DNA of 64,000 nucleotides from the NCBI GenBank assembly GCA_023525715.1, contig CM042013.1, positions 80,744,494-80,808,493 of the forward strand, in the 5' to 3' direction. The notes below the pieces were generated by a model that had not been told where the DNA came from, did no database searches, and saw only the letters and a list, made by a program, of their open reading frames with translations. Position numbers and translations under genes: made by a program. This DNA comes from Cichorium intybus. Lineage: Eukaryota; Streptophyta; Magnoliopsida; Asterales; Asteraceae. Shown here one piece after another: positions 11,702-23,395 of the stretch. Numbering within the stretch: position 1 is the stretch's first letter; each line of letters begins with the position of its first letter.

Positions 11702-13064
11702 AAGTTGCGGGATTAATTAGATTTAGTAACCCAGTCCATTCGGAAACTGGGTTGACCCAAACTATTGATACATTTTATGGATTCTAAACTCATATCACGA
11801 TTGTCAAATAATGAGGAATTAATAATAGATTTTGGAATGCTGCCTTTAGGAACTCATCTATAATTTGATTTAAATCTTTTATCCTTGGACCAGATACGAA
11901 CTTTAGCATTTGATTTGGAATCAGAACTGCTATTTGAAGTAGATTCTTGAGATGACTTTGATCTTACAAAGTTTGGTAAGGCACAGTCATTTCTTGAAAC
12001 TGTCTTTTTGTTTTGGGCAGTTTGATTCTTGGCTTTCACATCATTCCAATTCTTATTCCAAGAACGTGACCTCGAGGGTTTTCTTTTATAAGATCTCCCC
12101 CTTGGCACGTTCTGCCAAAACTATTCATGTTGATGCACATAAAAATATTGGGGACAATTTCTGGCAATGTGACCAGCTATTCCACAGTTAAAACAAGTTT
12201 GTCTTTTAACAGGGCAGTGGATGTTTGTCCAGGTCCAGATATATTCGAAGCATTTCCACACACACACAAGCATGCAATAGAACATTTATCAGAATTTTTA
12301 AACCTATAATTTTAAAAGTTCACATCATTACGAATTTTTGAAGGTCTAACAATTTTAGCAGTTTGTTTAACAGACGAATTCAAAGCAGGCGAATCAGAAT
12401 AATTAATCTTAGAACAAGTTTTAGTAGAATCAAAAGTACTATTGCCTTCCTTCTTCTCATCTTTCTCTTCCAAATTATCTACACATGAGGTAGAAGCATC
12501 AGTAGAGTTCGGTTTATTACTCTCAGCAGTGCTAGATTGATCACTTTTGATGAAATTCGAGAGATAACATTCCTCAGACTCTTCGGTTTCAAGAGATAGA
12601 GTAAAACTATTGTTAAAAGGAGGTGGGACACATCTATACCCAATTCCTTCACCCTGTTTACTGGCCCATTTCGTTTGATGTTCAATTATAGACTCAACTA
12701 CTTCGCTTGACACATCAATTTTTTTGAAATTAAATTCAGCATCATTGAATTTTGCTTTCAATGCGTCAAGCTCAGCAGTTAATTTAGCAATTGATTCTTT
12801 TGCACACCGATATCGAGTGCTGACAGTACTCCATTCCTCTTGTACTTTCTTAAAATCAGATGTTTTAGCAACAAGTTTTTCTTGTAGAGGTTTCAGTTTC
12901 TTTTTAGCATTATAAACATCATTTGTAAGGTTAAATACTTCTTTAATAAGACGATCATTATGTTTACGATACTTTGCAATTATATTAATGCAAGATTGAG
13001 AAGAGCAAGAAACTTCACTAACCTCAGTTTTAGCAGTGGTAGAAGCAGGAGTAGTAGAAACCAT
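11702..13064 (-). pseudogene. Gag remnant of SIRE relic 1
   Basis: The frame 12312-13064 (250 codons) encodes a Lys/Glu-rich predicted coiled coil around YNAKKKLKPLQEKLVAKTSDFKK and a Ser-rich acidic tail. Further on, about 12127-12200 encodes a CCHC zinc knuckle, CFNCGIAGHIARNC, in another frame, and 11854-12108 encodes a basic RGRSYKRKPSRSRSWNKNW stretch. The N-terminal UBN2 domain is missing: the frame opens with MVSTTPASTTAKTEV just inside a promoter-like block. The assignment as gag is by domain order and by analogy with the long gag of 49510-52317. Confidence 0.75.
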
Positions 13065-13389
13065 GAAAGCAAATTGATGAATGCTAGGAAAAATATTCTC
13101 TCTTAATGTTGCACAATTCCCAAAGCACTCAACCCCAACAAAGACGGCTCAAAGAGCCTTAAATACCCTACGACACCTAACCTAAACCATAAGCCCAAAT
13201 AACAAGCAAGCCCACCGAAAAACCAAGGGTCTTTCGGTCCCAACCGAAAAACCTCGGTCCCAACCGAAAAACCTTAATTAGGCCTATAAAAACTTCATTT
13301 TAGCCCAGAAACTCCTTGAATTTCGTCCGATTAAATTCAAAGATTAAAACAACATTAAATATGGCCCAACAATTAAAAAAAGTTCCGTT
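13065..13389 (-). promoter_or_regulatory. Promoter-like block upstream of the gag remnant
   Basis: On the minus strand this region has two direct copies of a CGGTTGGGACCGA-type unit at about 13235-13275 with a related third at about 13216, then a TATTTAA element near 13163, then about 100 bp to the MVSTT start codon. The layout resembles the U3-R part of an LTR fused to a truncated gag. No primer site lies between them. A TATAAAA on the plus strand near 13286 is an alternative. Confidence 0.4.
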
Positions 13390-13859
13390 TTAATTAAAAT
13401 AAAACATGAGTTTTTATGCTACCCATGAGAAATGCACATTCTCTTTATGATTTATTGAAGGAGCTGTGTGGTTAACCGACAGGTCAGTTAGGGTTATAGT
13501 TGAGGGTGATGTGGCAGTTGCGATTCTCAAGTGTATCTTAAGTCGGGCATCACACGGGTTCTGCCTGGTTGATTCATCATTTGGTCCATGATCCACGACA
13601 TCCCTATCATGGATTGAGATGAGCATAACCGAGATTAACATGTCATTGACACTAGTAATTGAATCACACGGATCTAGGAATTTCATAGTGATTGAAATTG
13701 ATAAAAGGTTTTATCTACCCTTGTGATCATTATGGTGTGATTATGACATCCTTCTTCACATCATAAGTGGAAGATTTTGGATCCTAGCCTTAATAAATAA
13801 TATTTGGGTAATTATTTTAAGGATTAAACTCAAACTAACTAAAAACTTTTATCTTATAG
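13390..13859 (+). other. Leader of the T-family relic
   Basis: Keeps a GGAGCTGTGTGGTTAACCGA motif at 13459-13480, matching the hairpin loops of the younger copies, and an 8-bp hairpin at 13585-13613 with arms TCCATGAT and ATCATGGA. The long outer stems of the younger leaders have decayed. Confidence 0.6.
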
Positions 13860-14660
13860 ATGTCTACTGTAAATCTAAACACAAACCTTCCTCATATTCC
13901 TCCTCCTCCTCCACTGCAATCCCGATCTAATGAGATCGATAGCCTGACATTTGCTGGCATGTCCTCCAAACTCGAGAATTATTTCAAGGTTGTTGGAACA
14001 TAAGCAACGTAGGAACGATTCGCGGTTGTTAAATCCCTTAGGGCATATAAACTAGAAGAAGGAACGTTTGTATGTACGCATGTTCATAAGATGAAATCAT
14101 ACATAAATAGATTGGATAATCTTGGTGTCCATTTTCTAGAGGAGTTGGCCACGGATGTAGTGCTTAACTCGCTTCCTGGTTCATACCATGAGTTCATTAT
14201 GAACTATGAGAAGAACTATCTGGACATGACCTTGATGGAGCTGTACAATATGCTAAAAACTATCGAGGTTAGTTTGAAGCAGTCCCGTGGCTCAAATTCC
14301 ACCGCTTCTGTCTTGGCCATTCATCACGGTGATGCTAAGAAGAAGAAAGTTTCTCATCCCAAAGGAAAGGGAAGGGCTAAGGTTGGACAGTCTAACCAAG
14401 GCTTTAAGAGAAAGGATGAATCTGACGTAGTACCCACCAGTGACCCGAATGAGGCCTTATGTTTTTATTGCCAGCTGAAGTGACATTGGAAATGTAGTTG
14501 CATAACATACCTGAAGGATCTGAAGAAGATCAAGGTCAAGGAGTTTGACACCTCAGGTATGTTTGAACTCCATAGTATAGAAACTTCTCGTTCTTTAATC
14601 TTTAATACATGATGCGTTGACTCACATTTGCGTTGTATGCAGGGACTAAGTGAAAGTAAG
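13860..14660 (+). pseudogene. Gag remnant of the T-family relic
   Basis: The start at 13860 (MSTVNLNTNL) corresponds to gag starts at 43899 and 60514. The open piece 14091-14483 reads MKSYINRLDNLGVHFLEELATDVVLNSLPGS and YNMLKTIEVSL, the standard Copia gag core, then a Lys-rich stretch and the first half of a zinc knuckle, CFYCQLK, followed by a stop in place of Gly. About 100 codons between the N-terminus and 14091 are deleted compared with the 60514 copy. Confidence 0.82.
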
Positions 14661-14899
14661 AAGTTGAAGGATAGGAGCTTGATATGATCATAAGATACGG
14701 AAGCGTTGCTACTGTTACAAGGACCAGGAATTACAAGCTCATGCTAATTAATGGTGTTTAATTAGATTATTAGATTTTTGCTAGTCGCCGTAATTGGCAT
14801 AAGACATTGTTTCGTATTAGGAATTCTTTAAAGGATATTTTTGTACTTTTATTTTGATAATAAAAATGGTGATTTTTCCTTATGTGAAAGTGTTAATAG

Positions 14900-16725
14900 T
14901 AGTAATAATATAATCTTCACTGTTTATTCATCCAAAAGTGTGTTGGATAAATCATGTTTGTGGCATTGCGTCTTGTCCATTAAACAAGAATTGCATCACC
15001 AAACTCCAAGTGGATAGGATATTGGAATCATTTGACTTAGAGTCAGATGATATATGTGAATCATGCTTACTTGGAAGATGACAAGAACGCCATTCACGTG
15101 AAATTGTGAAAGAGGCAAGGATTTGTTGGAACTAATCCACACAAATGTTTGTAGACCGTTCGAATCCGCCACAAGGCATGATGAGGATGCTTCGTTACAT
15201 TTATTGATGATCTCCATAGATGTAGTTATGTTTATCTTATTAAACATAAAACAGAAGCTTTGAAGTGTTCAAAGAGTTTCGAAACGAAGTAGAAAATCAA
15301 CTAGGCTAAATAATCTAAGTATTATATTCAGCGAACATCTTAGGGACTGTGAAACAGTTTCACAGTTGTCTCCTCCCAAAACAGTGCATCATAGTAGTGT
15401 TTATGAAAAGAGAAATCGAACATTGTTTGAAATAGTTCGATCCATGATGTGTTAGGCTACACTTCCAGTCAGTTTCAAAGGGTTATGCCCTAGAAACAAC
15501 AACTTGTATCTTATACCTCGTACCAACTAAGTAGGTTGCAAAGACACCATCTGAAATATGGAGTGGGGTTCTTCCCTCACAAGTACATGCAAAATCTGGG
15601 GTTGTGAAGTCTTCGTTCATCATGAAGCTCGTGACAAGCTTGAACGTAGAGAAGAGAAGTGTCGTTTCATTCGCTAACCCCGCAAGTCCTTTGAATACTT
15701 GTTTTACAAGACTTCTGAAAACAAAGTGTTTATGGCTCAAAGGAGAGTATTTTCTTGAGAAAGAACTCATATCTAGAGAAGCTAATGAGAGTAAGATTGA
15801 TCTTGAAGAGATTTAAAAGTCAACCAATTAAAAACCTTTAGTTAGCACTAGCGCTCAACCAGAGGATGAGACTTCTGTTGAGAAACTTGACATATCTCTG
15901 CATCCTCTTTGCAAGTCCAGTAGAGTTGGTCACTCTCATAAGTTTTATGGCTTTAATACTACTGAAAGTGACACACTAATTAGTGGTAAAAGACTATGTT
16001 AGTGAGGATGAGTTATCCCACTACATGGAAGCATTGGTGAGCCCAGTAGCTGCCAAGTAAAAGAGGATATACAAACTGAGATTCAGTCTATGTTTTAATT
16101 TGATTAATATTACTTCTGGCCCAAAACCACTAAGAGTAATCGTATCTTCAAAAGAAGAAAAACACGTATAGGAATGTACACACGTTCGAAGCAAGATTGG
16201 TTGAGAATGGGTTATACTCAGACTCAAGAAATTGACCATGAGGAAACCCGTCCACCAAGAGCTGGTAAACAATCTATTAGGATATTGTTTGTCACATCTA
16301 CATTTTATGAGACATGGCAAAATGGATGTTTGAGACCGCTTTCCTTAAATGGAAAACCAATGGGTTATGTATGGCACAACTATAGAGTTTTGAATTTGCC
16401 AAATATCCAAATGGAGTGTGCAAAGCTTGAAAGATTGATTTGTAGAATCAAAACAAGCTCCTCGTTGCTGGAACATTTGATTCCATGAAAAGGTCAAAAG
16501 ATTTTGGATTCTCAAGAAGCAAAGATGGGTCCTGTGTTTATGTCAAAGCTAGTGGGAGTATTGTAGTCTTCCTGCTATTGTATGTAGATATACTTATAGG
16601 AAATAATTTCTCATTATTACAAAGTGTAATGACATGGCTTTAAGAAATGTTTCACTAAAATTTGAAAGGATGATTAGTTTATTAATTTAAGAATTGGTAT
16701 CCAAGGTCATCGATTAGTGATAATA
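14900..16725 (+). pseudogene. Integrase-RT remnants of the T-family relic
   Basis: Short colinear pieces remain. Pre-integrase LWHCVLSIKQELHHQ lies near 14950, the RDCETVSQ and SVYEKRNRTLFEIVRSM integrase region near 15340-15450, a C-terminal integrase piece at 15604-15816, and RT pieces at 16174-16488 (RSKQDWLRMGYTQTQEID) and 16500-16640 (VYVKASGSIVVFLLLYVDILIG, missing one Asp of YVDD). Every module has frameshifts or deletions, and RNase H is absent. Confidence 0.75.
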
Positions 16726-17395
16726 TTTCTAATAATAGCAGGGTCCTTTTGGGTTGCCCTTATGACCCAGAAAAACAAACAGAGTCAAAAAATATGAAAG
16801 GATGATTAGTTTATTAATTTATTAATTTATTGAGAAAAAATTAATTAGAAATTGAATCAGTAAATTAATTTATAGTAATTAATTAAAGGGACTAGATTCT
16901 AATTGATTAAAGGTTTAATTAATACAAACAAGTCCAAGGGGTGCGGCCGCCAAAAGGCTCCTTATGTTTGAAACCCTAGATGCCTTGCACTATAAATAGA
17001 GGCCTTGGGGTCAAACCCTAAGACATCCCAAGCCTCTAAGGAGCCGCCAAAACCCTTTCCCCTCCTCCCTTATGCGAAATCAATCCTTCTCTAGGGTTTT
17101 GATCTTTGCCTTATTTTCCCAAGTGGAAACTCTGATCTGTCTGGTTTTCTAGAGATCCTGGGTGTGAATCATTAGAGGGATTCTACTTTGGATTCTGTTC
17201 ATCCAATGCAAGGTTGCACTAACCATAAATCAAAGAAGGAGATCAATTGAGGTACATTATGTTTATGTTTAAAGTTGTTCTAGCTGATATGAACTGCATG
17301 ATCCTGAATTCTGTTCATGGATCTTTATGTGATTTGATCTTGTTAAGATTTTCGTTGTTTGTACACTATGTTTATATGATCGAATCCCAACAACA
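16726..17395 (+). repeat. 3' LTR of the T-family relic
   Basis: It shares with 41895-42647 and with the middle LTR the CCTTTTGGGTTGCCC block, an A/T-rich ATTAATTAGAAATTGAATCAG stretch and a TATAAATAG box at 16991-16999. It ends near GAATCCCAACAACA at about 17395; the exact terminus is uncertain. Confidence 0.7.
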
Positions 17396-18786
17396 AACTC
17401 AAGTACCATAGACAAGAACCTAGTGCTTGGAACATAGGTGGGTCTTTTCTCATAAATGATCAAAATCTCAAGATAATCAAAGATCATTTGAGCCAAGTCA
17501 AATATTTTGTTCTTCATCATTGCTTAAAGAAATCTTCACCCAAACCAATTCAATTGATCAAGGCTTCCAGTCTTGTATCCGAAGGATTGGCAGATAACAC
17601 TAGTGAAGAATTTCCATGCAGGAAGAAAGCATTGGCCAAGTACCATCTTAGACCCATCTCGTTTACCTTGCAAAGACACATCATACCCTAGTTCATCATG
17701 AACCGATCTGTACTTTTCTTTAGAAGACATGGGAGAGAAAGTTTCATAGAACAGAAGATGCAAGAAGTCACAAAGCATTTCAGCATTGACAAAAATTTAG
17801 TGAATACCATTTTTAAACTGTGCTAATGATAATTTATGAATCTTTATCGTAATTACATGAGTACCAAGATTCACATAAAGTATTTGCAAGGAGATTGTTA
17901 GGGTAATCTGAAAGAGCATATCGCAGAGGATGCAGTTGAAGAAATTAAGTGAAAACTTCCAAGCCCTGGTTTCTGAGTTTGAGGGGAATCATGAAGGAGC
18001 AGCAACATTGGTTGGCTAAATGACAATGGGCGTCATCGGGGTTGATGGAAATTTGACAACATTAATATTGAGAGTATATACACAAATAAAGGGTGCCATG
18101 AAAGAAAACTAGGATTTTTTGCTTGGAGGAGAAGAATGGAGAAAAAAAGTCAAAAGGGGGAATAACTATTTATGGATGGGAATTCGAAATGATTTTGAAG
18201 TTACATGACATTTGAGTTAATCATCATCGTCTGAAAGATTAAATAGATATTGCATGATCCCAAGACCGATTATTCCCTCTCCATACCAAAGAATAATTAT
18301 GGTAACTGTTAGCTGAAGAGTTAGGTGAAGAAATTTGTTAACGTTGTGGACTGGTCAATGTTGAAAACGTAAAAATACAACATTTCATCATAGTGGTAGT
18401 GAATAATGATATCAACATGATCTTTTTGAAGGGCAACATATAAAGTTGTAGTAGCCTGAGTAACATTAGTATCTGAAGCATGAAATGACATGCAACTTAG
18501 CATACGAGAATAAAATGACTTTTATATTGTATGGCTATTCACATGAATCAAAAAGTAGTGATTTTTTTACAAACGAAAGTAAAATAACCCCGTGCACTTA
18601 TAAGGACCAAGAAATCATTTGAGAAAGCCAATAGACTGTGCTATCAGCATAAACAAAGACGATTTTTGCTCAACATTTCAACATAATGCGAGAGTTCAGT
18701 CACATACAATAGCATGGTTCTAGGGACCTAATTCTATGTCAATGAATTAATCATATCATCTATGACTCAAATTTTTTATGGTAACC
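17396..18786 (-). pseudogene. Remnant of an extra 3' ORF of SIRE relic 2
   Basis: Minus-strand frames at 17536-17778 and 17269-17520 read LGQCFLPAWKFFTSVICQSFGYKTGSLDQL and KIFDLAQMIFDYL. This pattern (P-W-K-F..H/C-x-x-x-S-K..W/D-Q followed by F-x-x-x-x-M-I-F-D) matches, from memory, a protein found in plant Copia elements of SIRE type downstream of RNase H. Position and strand agree, because this piece lies 3' of RNase H once the Athila-type insertion is removed. Stops interrupt it, and the 18000-18786 part shows nothing more I can assign. It could also be an unrelated fragment; I am moderately sure at best. Confidence 0.45.
18782..18786. repeat. Left TSD (taacc) of the Athila-type element
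   Basis: TAACC here is repeated at 25385-25389 directly after the right LTR. This is a 5-bp target duplication, as expected for LTR retrotransposon integrase. Confidence 0.93.
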
Positions 18787-19894
18787 TGACAACGCCTAGT
18801 GATATCAAGTATTTTAGGCGTTGTTGAGCCCTGTTCTTGATAAAATTATATCAAATATGTCTGGGTATTCTCACTTTTCGTGCCAGGACTTTTCTAGAGA
18901 AAAAGAGTAAAAACAGGGACTAAAGGTGTACAAAAGGAAAAAGAATGGAAAGAATGGAAAATCAAGAGAAGTCGTGCGCGCGCTGCAGATTTGAGATTTG
19001 CGCGACGCGGGCTTAAGGCGGTGGAACACATTTAAATTCCGAAGAAACGGGGAAAGATAAGTACGCGCGCCGCGGATTTCACTTCTGCGCGGCACGGTTG
19101 CGGAAAATTTGCAACTATAAATAGATGCATTTCCAGCCGAAAACCCTAGCAAAGAACAGGGTGTAAGATCGACCTAGAAGCTCTTTGACTCGAGGATTCC
19201 ATTTCAGCAAGCTCATAATTGGTATTTTATGATTTTTGATTTAATTTCCTTTTTAGTAGAAAGTAGTTTTGTAGCTAAAGTCTTTGGGAGTGACAACCAC
19301 TGACTTTGAGCAATTAGGTTTCTGTTTTAGAAACATTTGGTTACTGATTTTGTATTTGGAATTCCTTTTGGTGAATGAAAAGCATTTGGTTACTTTTAAT
19401 CTTAGCTTTTCGGTGTTTTGAGTATTTGTGTTTGATTGATTGTTTGATTGTGTTTTTGGATATTGTTTTGGACCTCATTGGGACTGTTTTCCTTGGTTGA
19501 ATTCAGTAGCTAATTAGGTTATCTGGTAAGCATTAAACCTTGGCTAGTAACTGTTCCATAGGACTTAGTTAGTAGCTAGTTTATGCTTTGCTCGGTTTTG
19601 CTAGTTTGGATGCCTTTTATTGCTTCTGAGTCAGAGATGTACTTCTGATTTCAGAAAGTGACTAGGTCATTTGGACATAGCTTGGCTTGGCTTGAGTATT
19701 AGAGCATTGTCTCATTTGTTAGTGATAGGAAAATAGAAACCAGATCCTCCGACTATAGTTGTGACACTATTAGTTGGTAATCTCTCATCTAGTCTAACCA
19801 CGAAGCTCCTGTGGATCGACCCTGACTACCGCTATACTAGTGTGTGTTAGGTATTTCTTTTATTTTTGACCGCACGACGACCGCTGCGTTGTCA
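18787..19894 (+). repeat. Athila-type 5' LTR
   Basis: Terminal TGACAACGCC and TTGTCA. The U3 carries CG-rich blocks (GCGCGCTGCAG, GCGCGCCGCGG, GCGCGGCACGG) at about 18975-19100, followed by TATAAATAG at 19116-19124 in the context ACTATAAATAGATGC. Confidence 0.95.
18970..19124 (+). promoter_or_regulatory. CG-rich blocks and TATA box of the Athila-type LTR
   Basis: Several GCGCCGCGG-like motifs in an otherwise AT-rich element precede TATAAATAG by 20-140 bp. The same motif recurs inside the element at about 21535-21565 and 21930-21970. The partner LTR has the same box at 24606-24614. Confidence 0.65.
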
Positions 19895-19900
19895 AAATTT

Positions 19901-19918
19901 TGGCGCCGTTGCCGGGGA
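19901..19918 (+). other. Primer-binding site of the Athila-type element
   Basis: TGGCGCCGTTGCCGGGGA, six bases after the LTR end. This is the non-Met primer site typical of plant Tat/Athila gypsy elements. Confidence 0.9.
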
Positions 19919-20012
19919 GCTGTGCGCTTAGATTAGGTGATTTGTAGGATTTAGTTTCTGATTTTGATGTTTGATTTTATTTGCTGATTTTTGGCATGTG
20001 TACATCCTTATA

Positions 20013-21263
20013 ATGGGTGATTACATGTACCCGGATCGGTATGATTATTATGAAAATCCGGCCGACACCTGTTACGAGGATGATTGCTACAATGGATCAT
20101 TCAATGACAATGGATGGCGGACCGAGGAGTCATCTCAGCCTGAGAATTCTGCGACTTGGGCCCAACTTTGGGTATTCATGTATAACAACTACCACGAGCA
20201 GAAGGACCAGGCTGAAGCTCTTGAAAAATTGCAAGCTTCTTTGGATAGATTGGAGGAAAATTGGAAATGTTCACCACCTTCGCCAGAACTGGAGGCGAGT
20301 GATATTTATACCAATAATAATGTGTGTGAACTTGCATCACCTGAATATGTGATGGAAGGGCATACACCGTGGGAAAGTCAAGAGACCACTGAGAGGGTCG
20401 AAAATGTTGTTGAGGAAGAGGTTGTAGGTGACAATGCTACCTCTAACTCAACAGCTTTTGATGTTTTTGATGTTTTTGAGAATGTTGATCTGGTGATGAG
20501 TGAATCTGTACCATCATCAGACAATTTGGTTGATGAGGATGTTGTGGAGGGGACTGTAAGTGACAGTACAGATCCCAGCCCAACAATTCCCGAATTTGTT
20601 GAAATTGTTGATGTTTTTTAGGAAGGGGGTGTAGATGACAATATTACCCCCGACCCTGTAATTTTTGAAAATTTTGAGAAATTTGAAAGTAAGGATCCGA
20701 TGATGGGTGACTTTGTACCACCATCAGATCAAACAAGTCGTTCACTCTTGGTTCCGATCCACTTGTTGGACGATGATCAAGAAGTCGATGCTGACGAGTT
20801 AATTTTTGAAAATAATAAAAAACATGATTTTATCACCACTCATGATCCATTCATGAATGGAAAATTAGATGTAATCAATACTATCGATGAGGACATATGG
20901 AAGCATCGTAACATGTTGCCTTCCGATCCCATTCGATTGGAAAATTTTTATTGGTACTGCAAGCCAAAATTGCAACCTGAAGTTAGCATGCGAGACACTA
21001 GCAAACGAGGTACGAAACAACTACTGGAAGAGGCACTGGGCGCGCTTCATGTCAAGCCCTTGACTTTGAAGAGGTGCAGAAGAAAGGACCGAGCTTGGAG
21101 GTTCAAAGCTACCTCCAAGCATTCACGGGAGCTAACCAAAAAGCAACAACCAGGCAGCAGCAGGAGAACTAGCAAACCATTCGACCCAGGAAAGTTTGAA
21201 GGGCAATGGGGCAACGAAGGGACTGAAAATCAGCGAAGGAAGAAGGCGTATGATCCACCGTAG
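20013..21263 (+). CDS. Acidic/basic ORF of the Athila-type element (one in-frame stop)
   Basis: The likely start is MGDYMYPDRYDYYENP at 20013, although an upstream ATG at 19971 is in frame. The first 200 residues are acidic with a Leu/Glu-rich helix (LEKLQASLDRLEENW). Two loosely repeated segments rich in Val, Asp and Phe end near PEFVEIVDVF, then a TAG at 20619-20621 interrupts. The same frame continues to 21263 with PMMGDFVPPSDQTS, resembling the earlier SESVPSSDN repeat, and ends in a basic tail (RCRRKDRAWRFK, RRKKAYDPP). No gag or zinc knuckle is visible. The family resemblance is to proteins that occupy the gag position in Athila-like elements; the function is unknown. It may be read through or be one mutation away from intact. 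Confidence 0.6.
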
Positions 21264-21292
21264 CTGTAGGAGGAGTTCTACGTCTGGCTGAA

Positions 21293-21326
21293 GACGTTAA
21301 ACTTAGCGCTTGTTGGGAGGCAACCC
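21293..21326 (+). other. Conserved Athila-lineage motif downstream of the first ORF
   Basis: GACGTTAAAC followed by GCGCTTGTTGGGAGGCAACC, 30 nt after the stop codon. I recognise this block from memory as recurrent in plant Athila-type elements; its role is unknown. It contains GTTG/CAAC arms around GGAGG. Confidence 0.6.
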
Positions 21327-21354
21327 ATCGTGTCATAAGTTAGGATATATTTCT

Positions 21355-21903
<549 letters not shown>

Positions 21904-22035
21904 ATGGGATCAGGGTTTGGAAACAGTCGTACGCCGCGCCGCGCCTTCGCTCTTGGGCCGCGCCGCGGTGCCTCTGGGAAGACAAGGACTGATTTTGTAA
22001 AAATTTTTGTTTTGTGGATATATTTTCTTTTGCAG

Positions 22036-23253
22036 ATGATGTTCAGATTGGACCACCCCTTCCTCCAGTTCCCAGCAGAGCGTGACAGTTCAGTGGAGTA
22101 CATTTCACGACGGGATGCATTGACCAGTCGCCGGGTTCTCGAGGCGACGGTTATAGACCGTGACATCTTGAGGGATGCAGGGCTCTGGGGTGTGATCGAG
22201 CCGTTTTTGCATCGCACCTGGACCCACAAGGAGGCATCGTTCACCTGCCGAGGGTGGGATAGGATTATGGCCACGGACGAGGACGTGGTCTACACGGAGC
22301 TGCTACTGGAGTTCATATCCACCGTCCAGTTCGCACCTCGGGCGGGGGACCCACGCTCCAGGCTGGTACGTTTTCGCTTGGGAGGTGTGCACCGGGAGTG
22401 CAGCCTCCGAGACTTTGGGAGGCGCACCGGCATCTATACTCCAGAGGACCTCCAGCACCGTTTCTTCACCCGGTTCTTCGGGTCCTGCATTCAGGGGGAG
22501 CCGGAGCGCCCTCCCAACATGGAGGTTTGGAGATTGCTGTCCAATGTGATGTACGAGGCGGGGACTTCGAGTGAGAGCCACCTCCGCGACCCACTTCACC
22601 GCCTTATGCACCGGATCGTCTCCACTTCCATCATGCATCGGGAGGGGTGCGAGAAGGTGTCGGGCGACGACATGACATATTTGTGGATCCTCCTTGACCC
22701 ATCCCGATTCCTCCATCTTCCCTACGCCCTTGCGATCGCCCTCTCCACCCACTTGACCGGCGCCTCCTCCAGTAGCCCACTAGCCAGGGGGTATTTCATT
22801 ACCCGTCTGGCCCGCTCATTTGGTATTCTCACTGCCCCCATAGCAGCTTCCTTGACCACTCTGCCTCCATCGCGCACTACAGCACGCACCCTGGAGAGGA
22901 TGCGGCTCATTGAGCTGCAGCGCCCGGGGCAGTACATTCGGGCACCGACTGAGCCTCCTGAGGCACCTCAGCCCGCGTATGCCCAGCCCGGCAGGAGACG
23001 CCGGAGACCAGAGCCAGCAGTACCAGAGCCGGCACAGCCGCAGACGGAGCAGGTCGATCCATCATCCCTCCGCCGATTGGATGCCAGAGTCACGCGGATT
23101 GAGGGTCAGCTCACGATAGTCTTGGACCAGCTCGAGTGGATCGGGGAGGTACTTATTCAGACCGCATCGGCCCAGGGCAGACACCCTCGACCATTCCCAG
23201 CCAGGTCCCACGATCATGAGGTCGGACCTTCCAGGCCGCCTAGTAGTGATTGA
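22036..23253 (+). CDS. Athila ORF1-like protein (about 405 residues)
   Basis: The reading frame is open from 21904; I prefer the ATG at 22036 (MMFRLDHPFLQF) because it follows a pyrimidine-rich tract ending in TTTTGCAG, a good 3' splice site. The core reads RDILRDAGLWGVIEPFLHRTWTHKEASF, YTELLLEFISTVQF, VRFRLGGVHRECSLRDFGRRTGIY and HRFFTRFFGSCI, the pattern of the plant Athila ORF1 (putative plant transposon protein) family. A Pro/Arg-rich linker leads to a short predicted coiled coil (LRRLDARVTRIEGQLTIVLDQLEW). Codon use is much more GC-rich than the flanks. No catalytic motif is seen; the molecular role is unknown, possibly structural or nucleic-acid binding. It is intact. Confidence 0.7.
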   Translation: MMFRLDHPFLQFPAERDSSVEYISRRDALTSRRVLEATVIDRDILRDAGLWGVIEPFLHRTWTHKEASFTCRGWDRIMATDEDVVYTELLLEFISTVQFAPRAGDPRSRLVRFRLGGVHRECSLRDFGRRTGIYTPEDLQHRFFTRFFGSCIQGEPERPPNMEVWRLLSNVMYEAGTSSESHLRDPLHRLMHRIVSTSIMHREGCEKVSGDDMTYLWILLDPSRFLHLPYALAIALSTHLTGASSSSPLARGYFITRLARSFGILTAPIAASLTTLPPSRTTARTLERMRLIELQRPGQYIRAPTEPPEAPQPAYAQPGRRRRRPEPAVPEPAQPQTEQVDPSSLRRLDARVTRIEGQLTIVLDQLEWIGEVLIQTASAQGRHPRPFPARSHDHEVGPSRPPSSD

Positions 23254-23395
23254 TGTACTTTTTTTTTATCTTTTTCTTTTTATCTTTTTAATCTTTTTGG
23301 GATATATGTACAAACTTATGACACATCTATTTGTATATTTTATTTCTGTCATATATGTTTTTAATTTATTTGTTAAGTGATGCATGATATACCAA

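Larger units (their letters stand above)
9244..13064 (-). mobile_element. SIRE-type Copia relic 1 (internal fragment)
   Basis: A minus-strand Copia internal region without LTRs: gag (11702-13064), protease and pre-integrase (11255-11701), integrase (9975-11254), and RT cut off at 9244. A gag with a long coiled coil, the WYVDSGCSRHMTG protease and an acidic linker rich in Pro, Ser and Glu between integrase and RT match the SIRE/Maximus style. The best comparison in the window is the young element at 47799-58596. RT stops at IDQTL, where the young element continues FRKIF; the missing remainder should lie left of Copia-A, outside the window. Confidence 0.85.
13390..17395 (+). mobile_element. T-family Copia relic (plus strand)
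   Basis: A decayed, heavily deleted relative of the elements at 41895-64000. It keeps part of the structured leader, a gag start at 13860, scattered protease, integrase and RT segments, and a 3' LTR. The 5' LTR and primer site are missing, cut near 13390 at the junction with the SIRE-type relic. The many frameshifts and deletions make it the oldest of the three T-family bodies in the window. Confidence 0.82.

Noticed and set aside
17536..17778. Possible host gene fragment
   Set aside because: Position, strand and pattern fit a retroelement ORF 3' of SIRE RNase H better than a cellular gene.
22303..22752. 149-codon minus-strand frame
   Set aside because: Shadow of the GC-rich Athila ORF1-like gene on the other strand.
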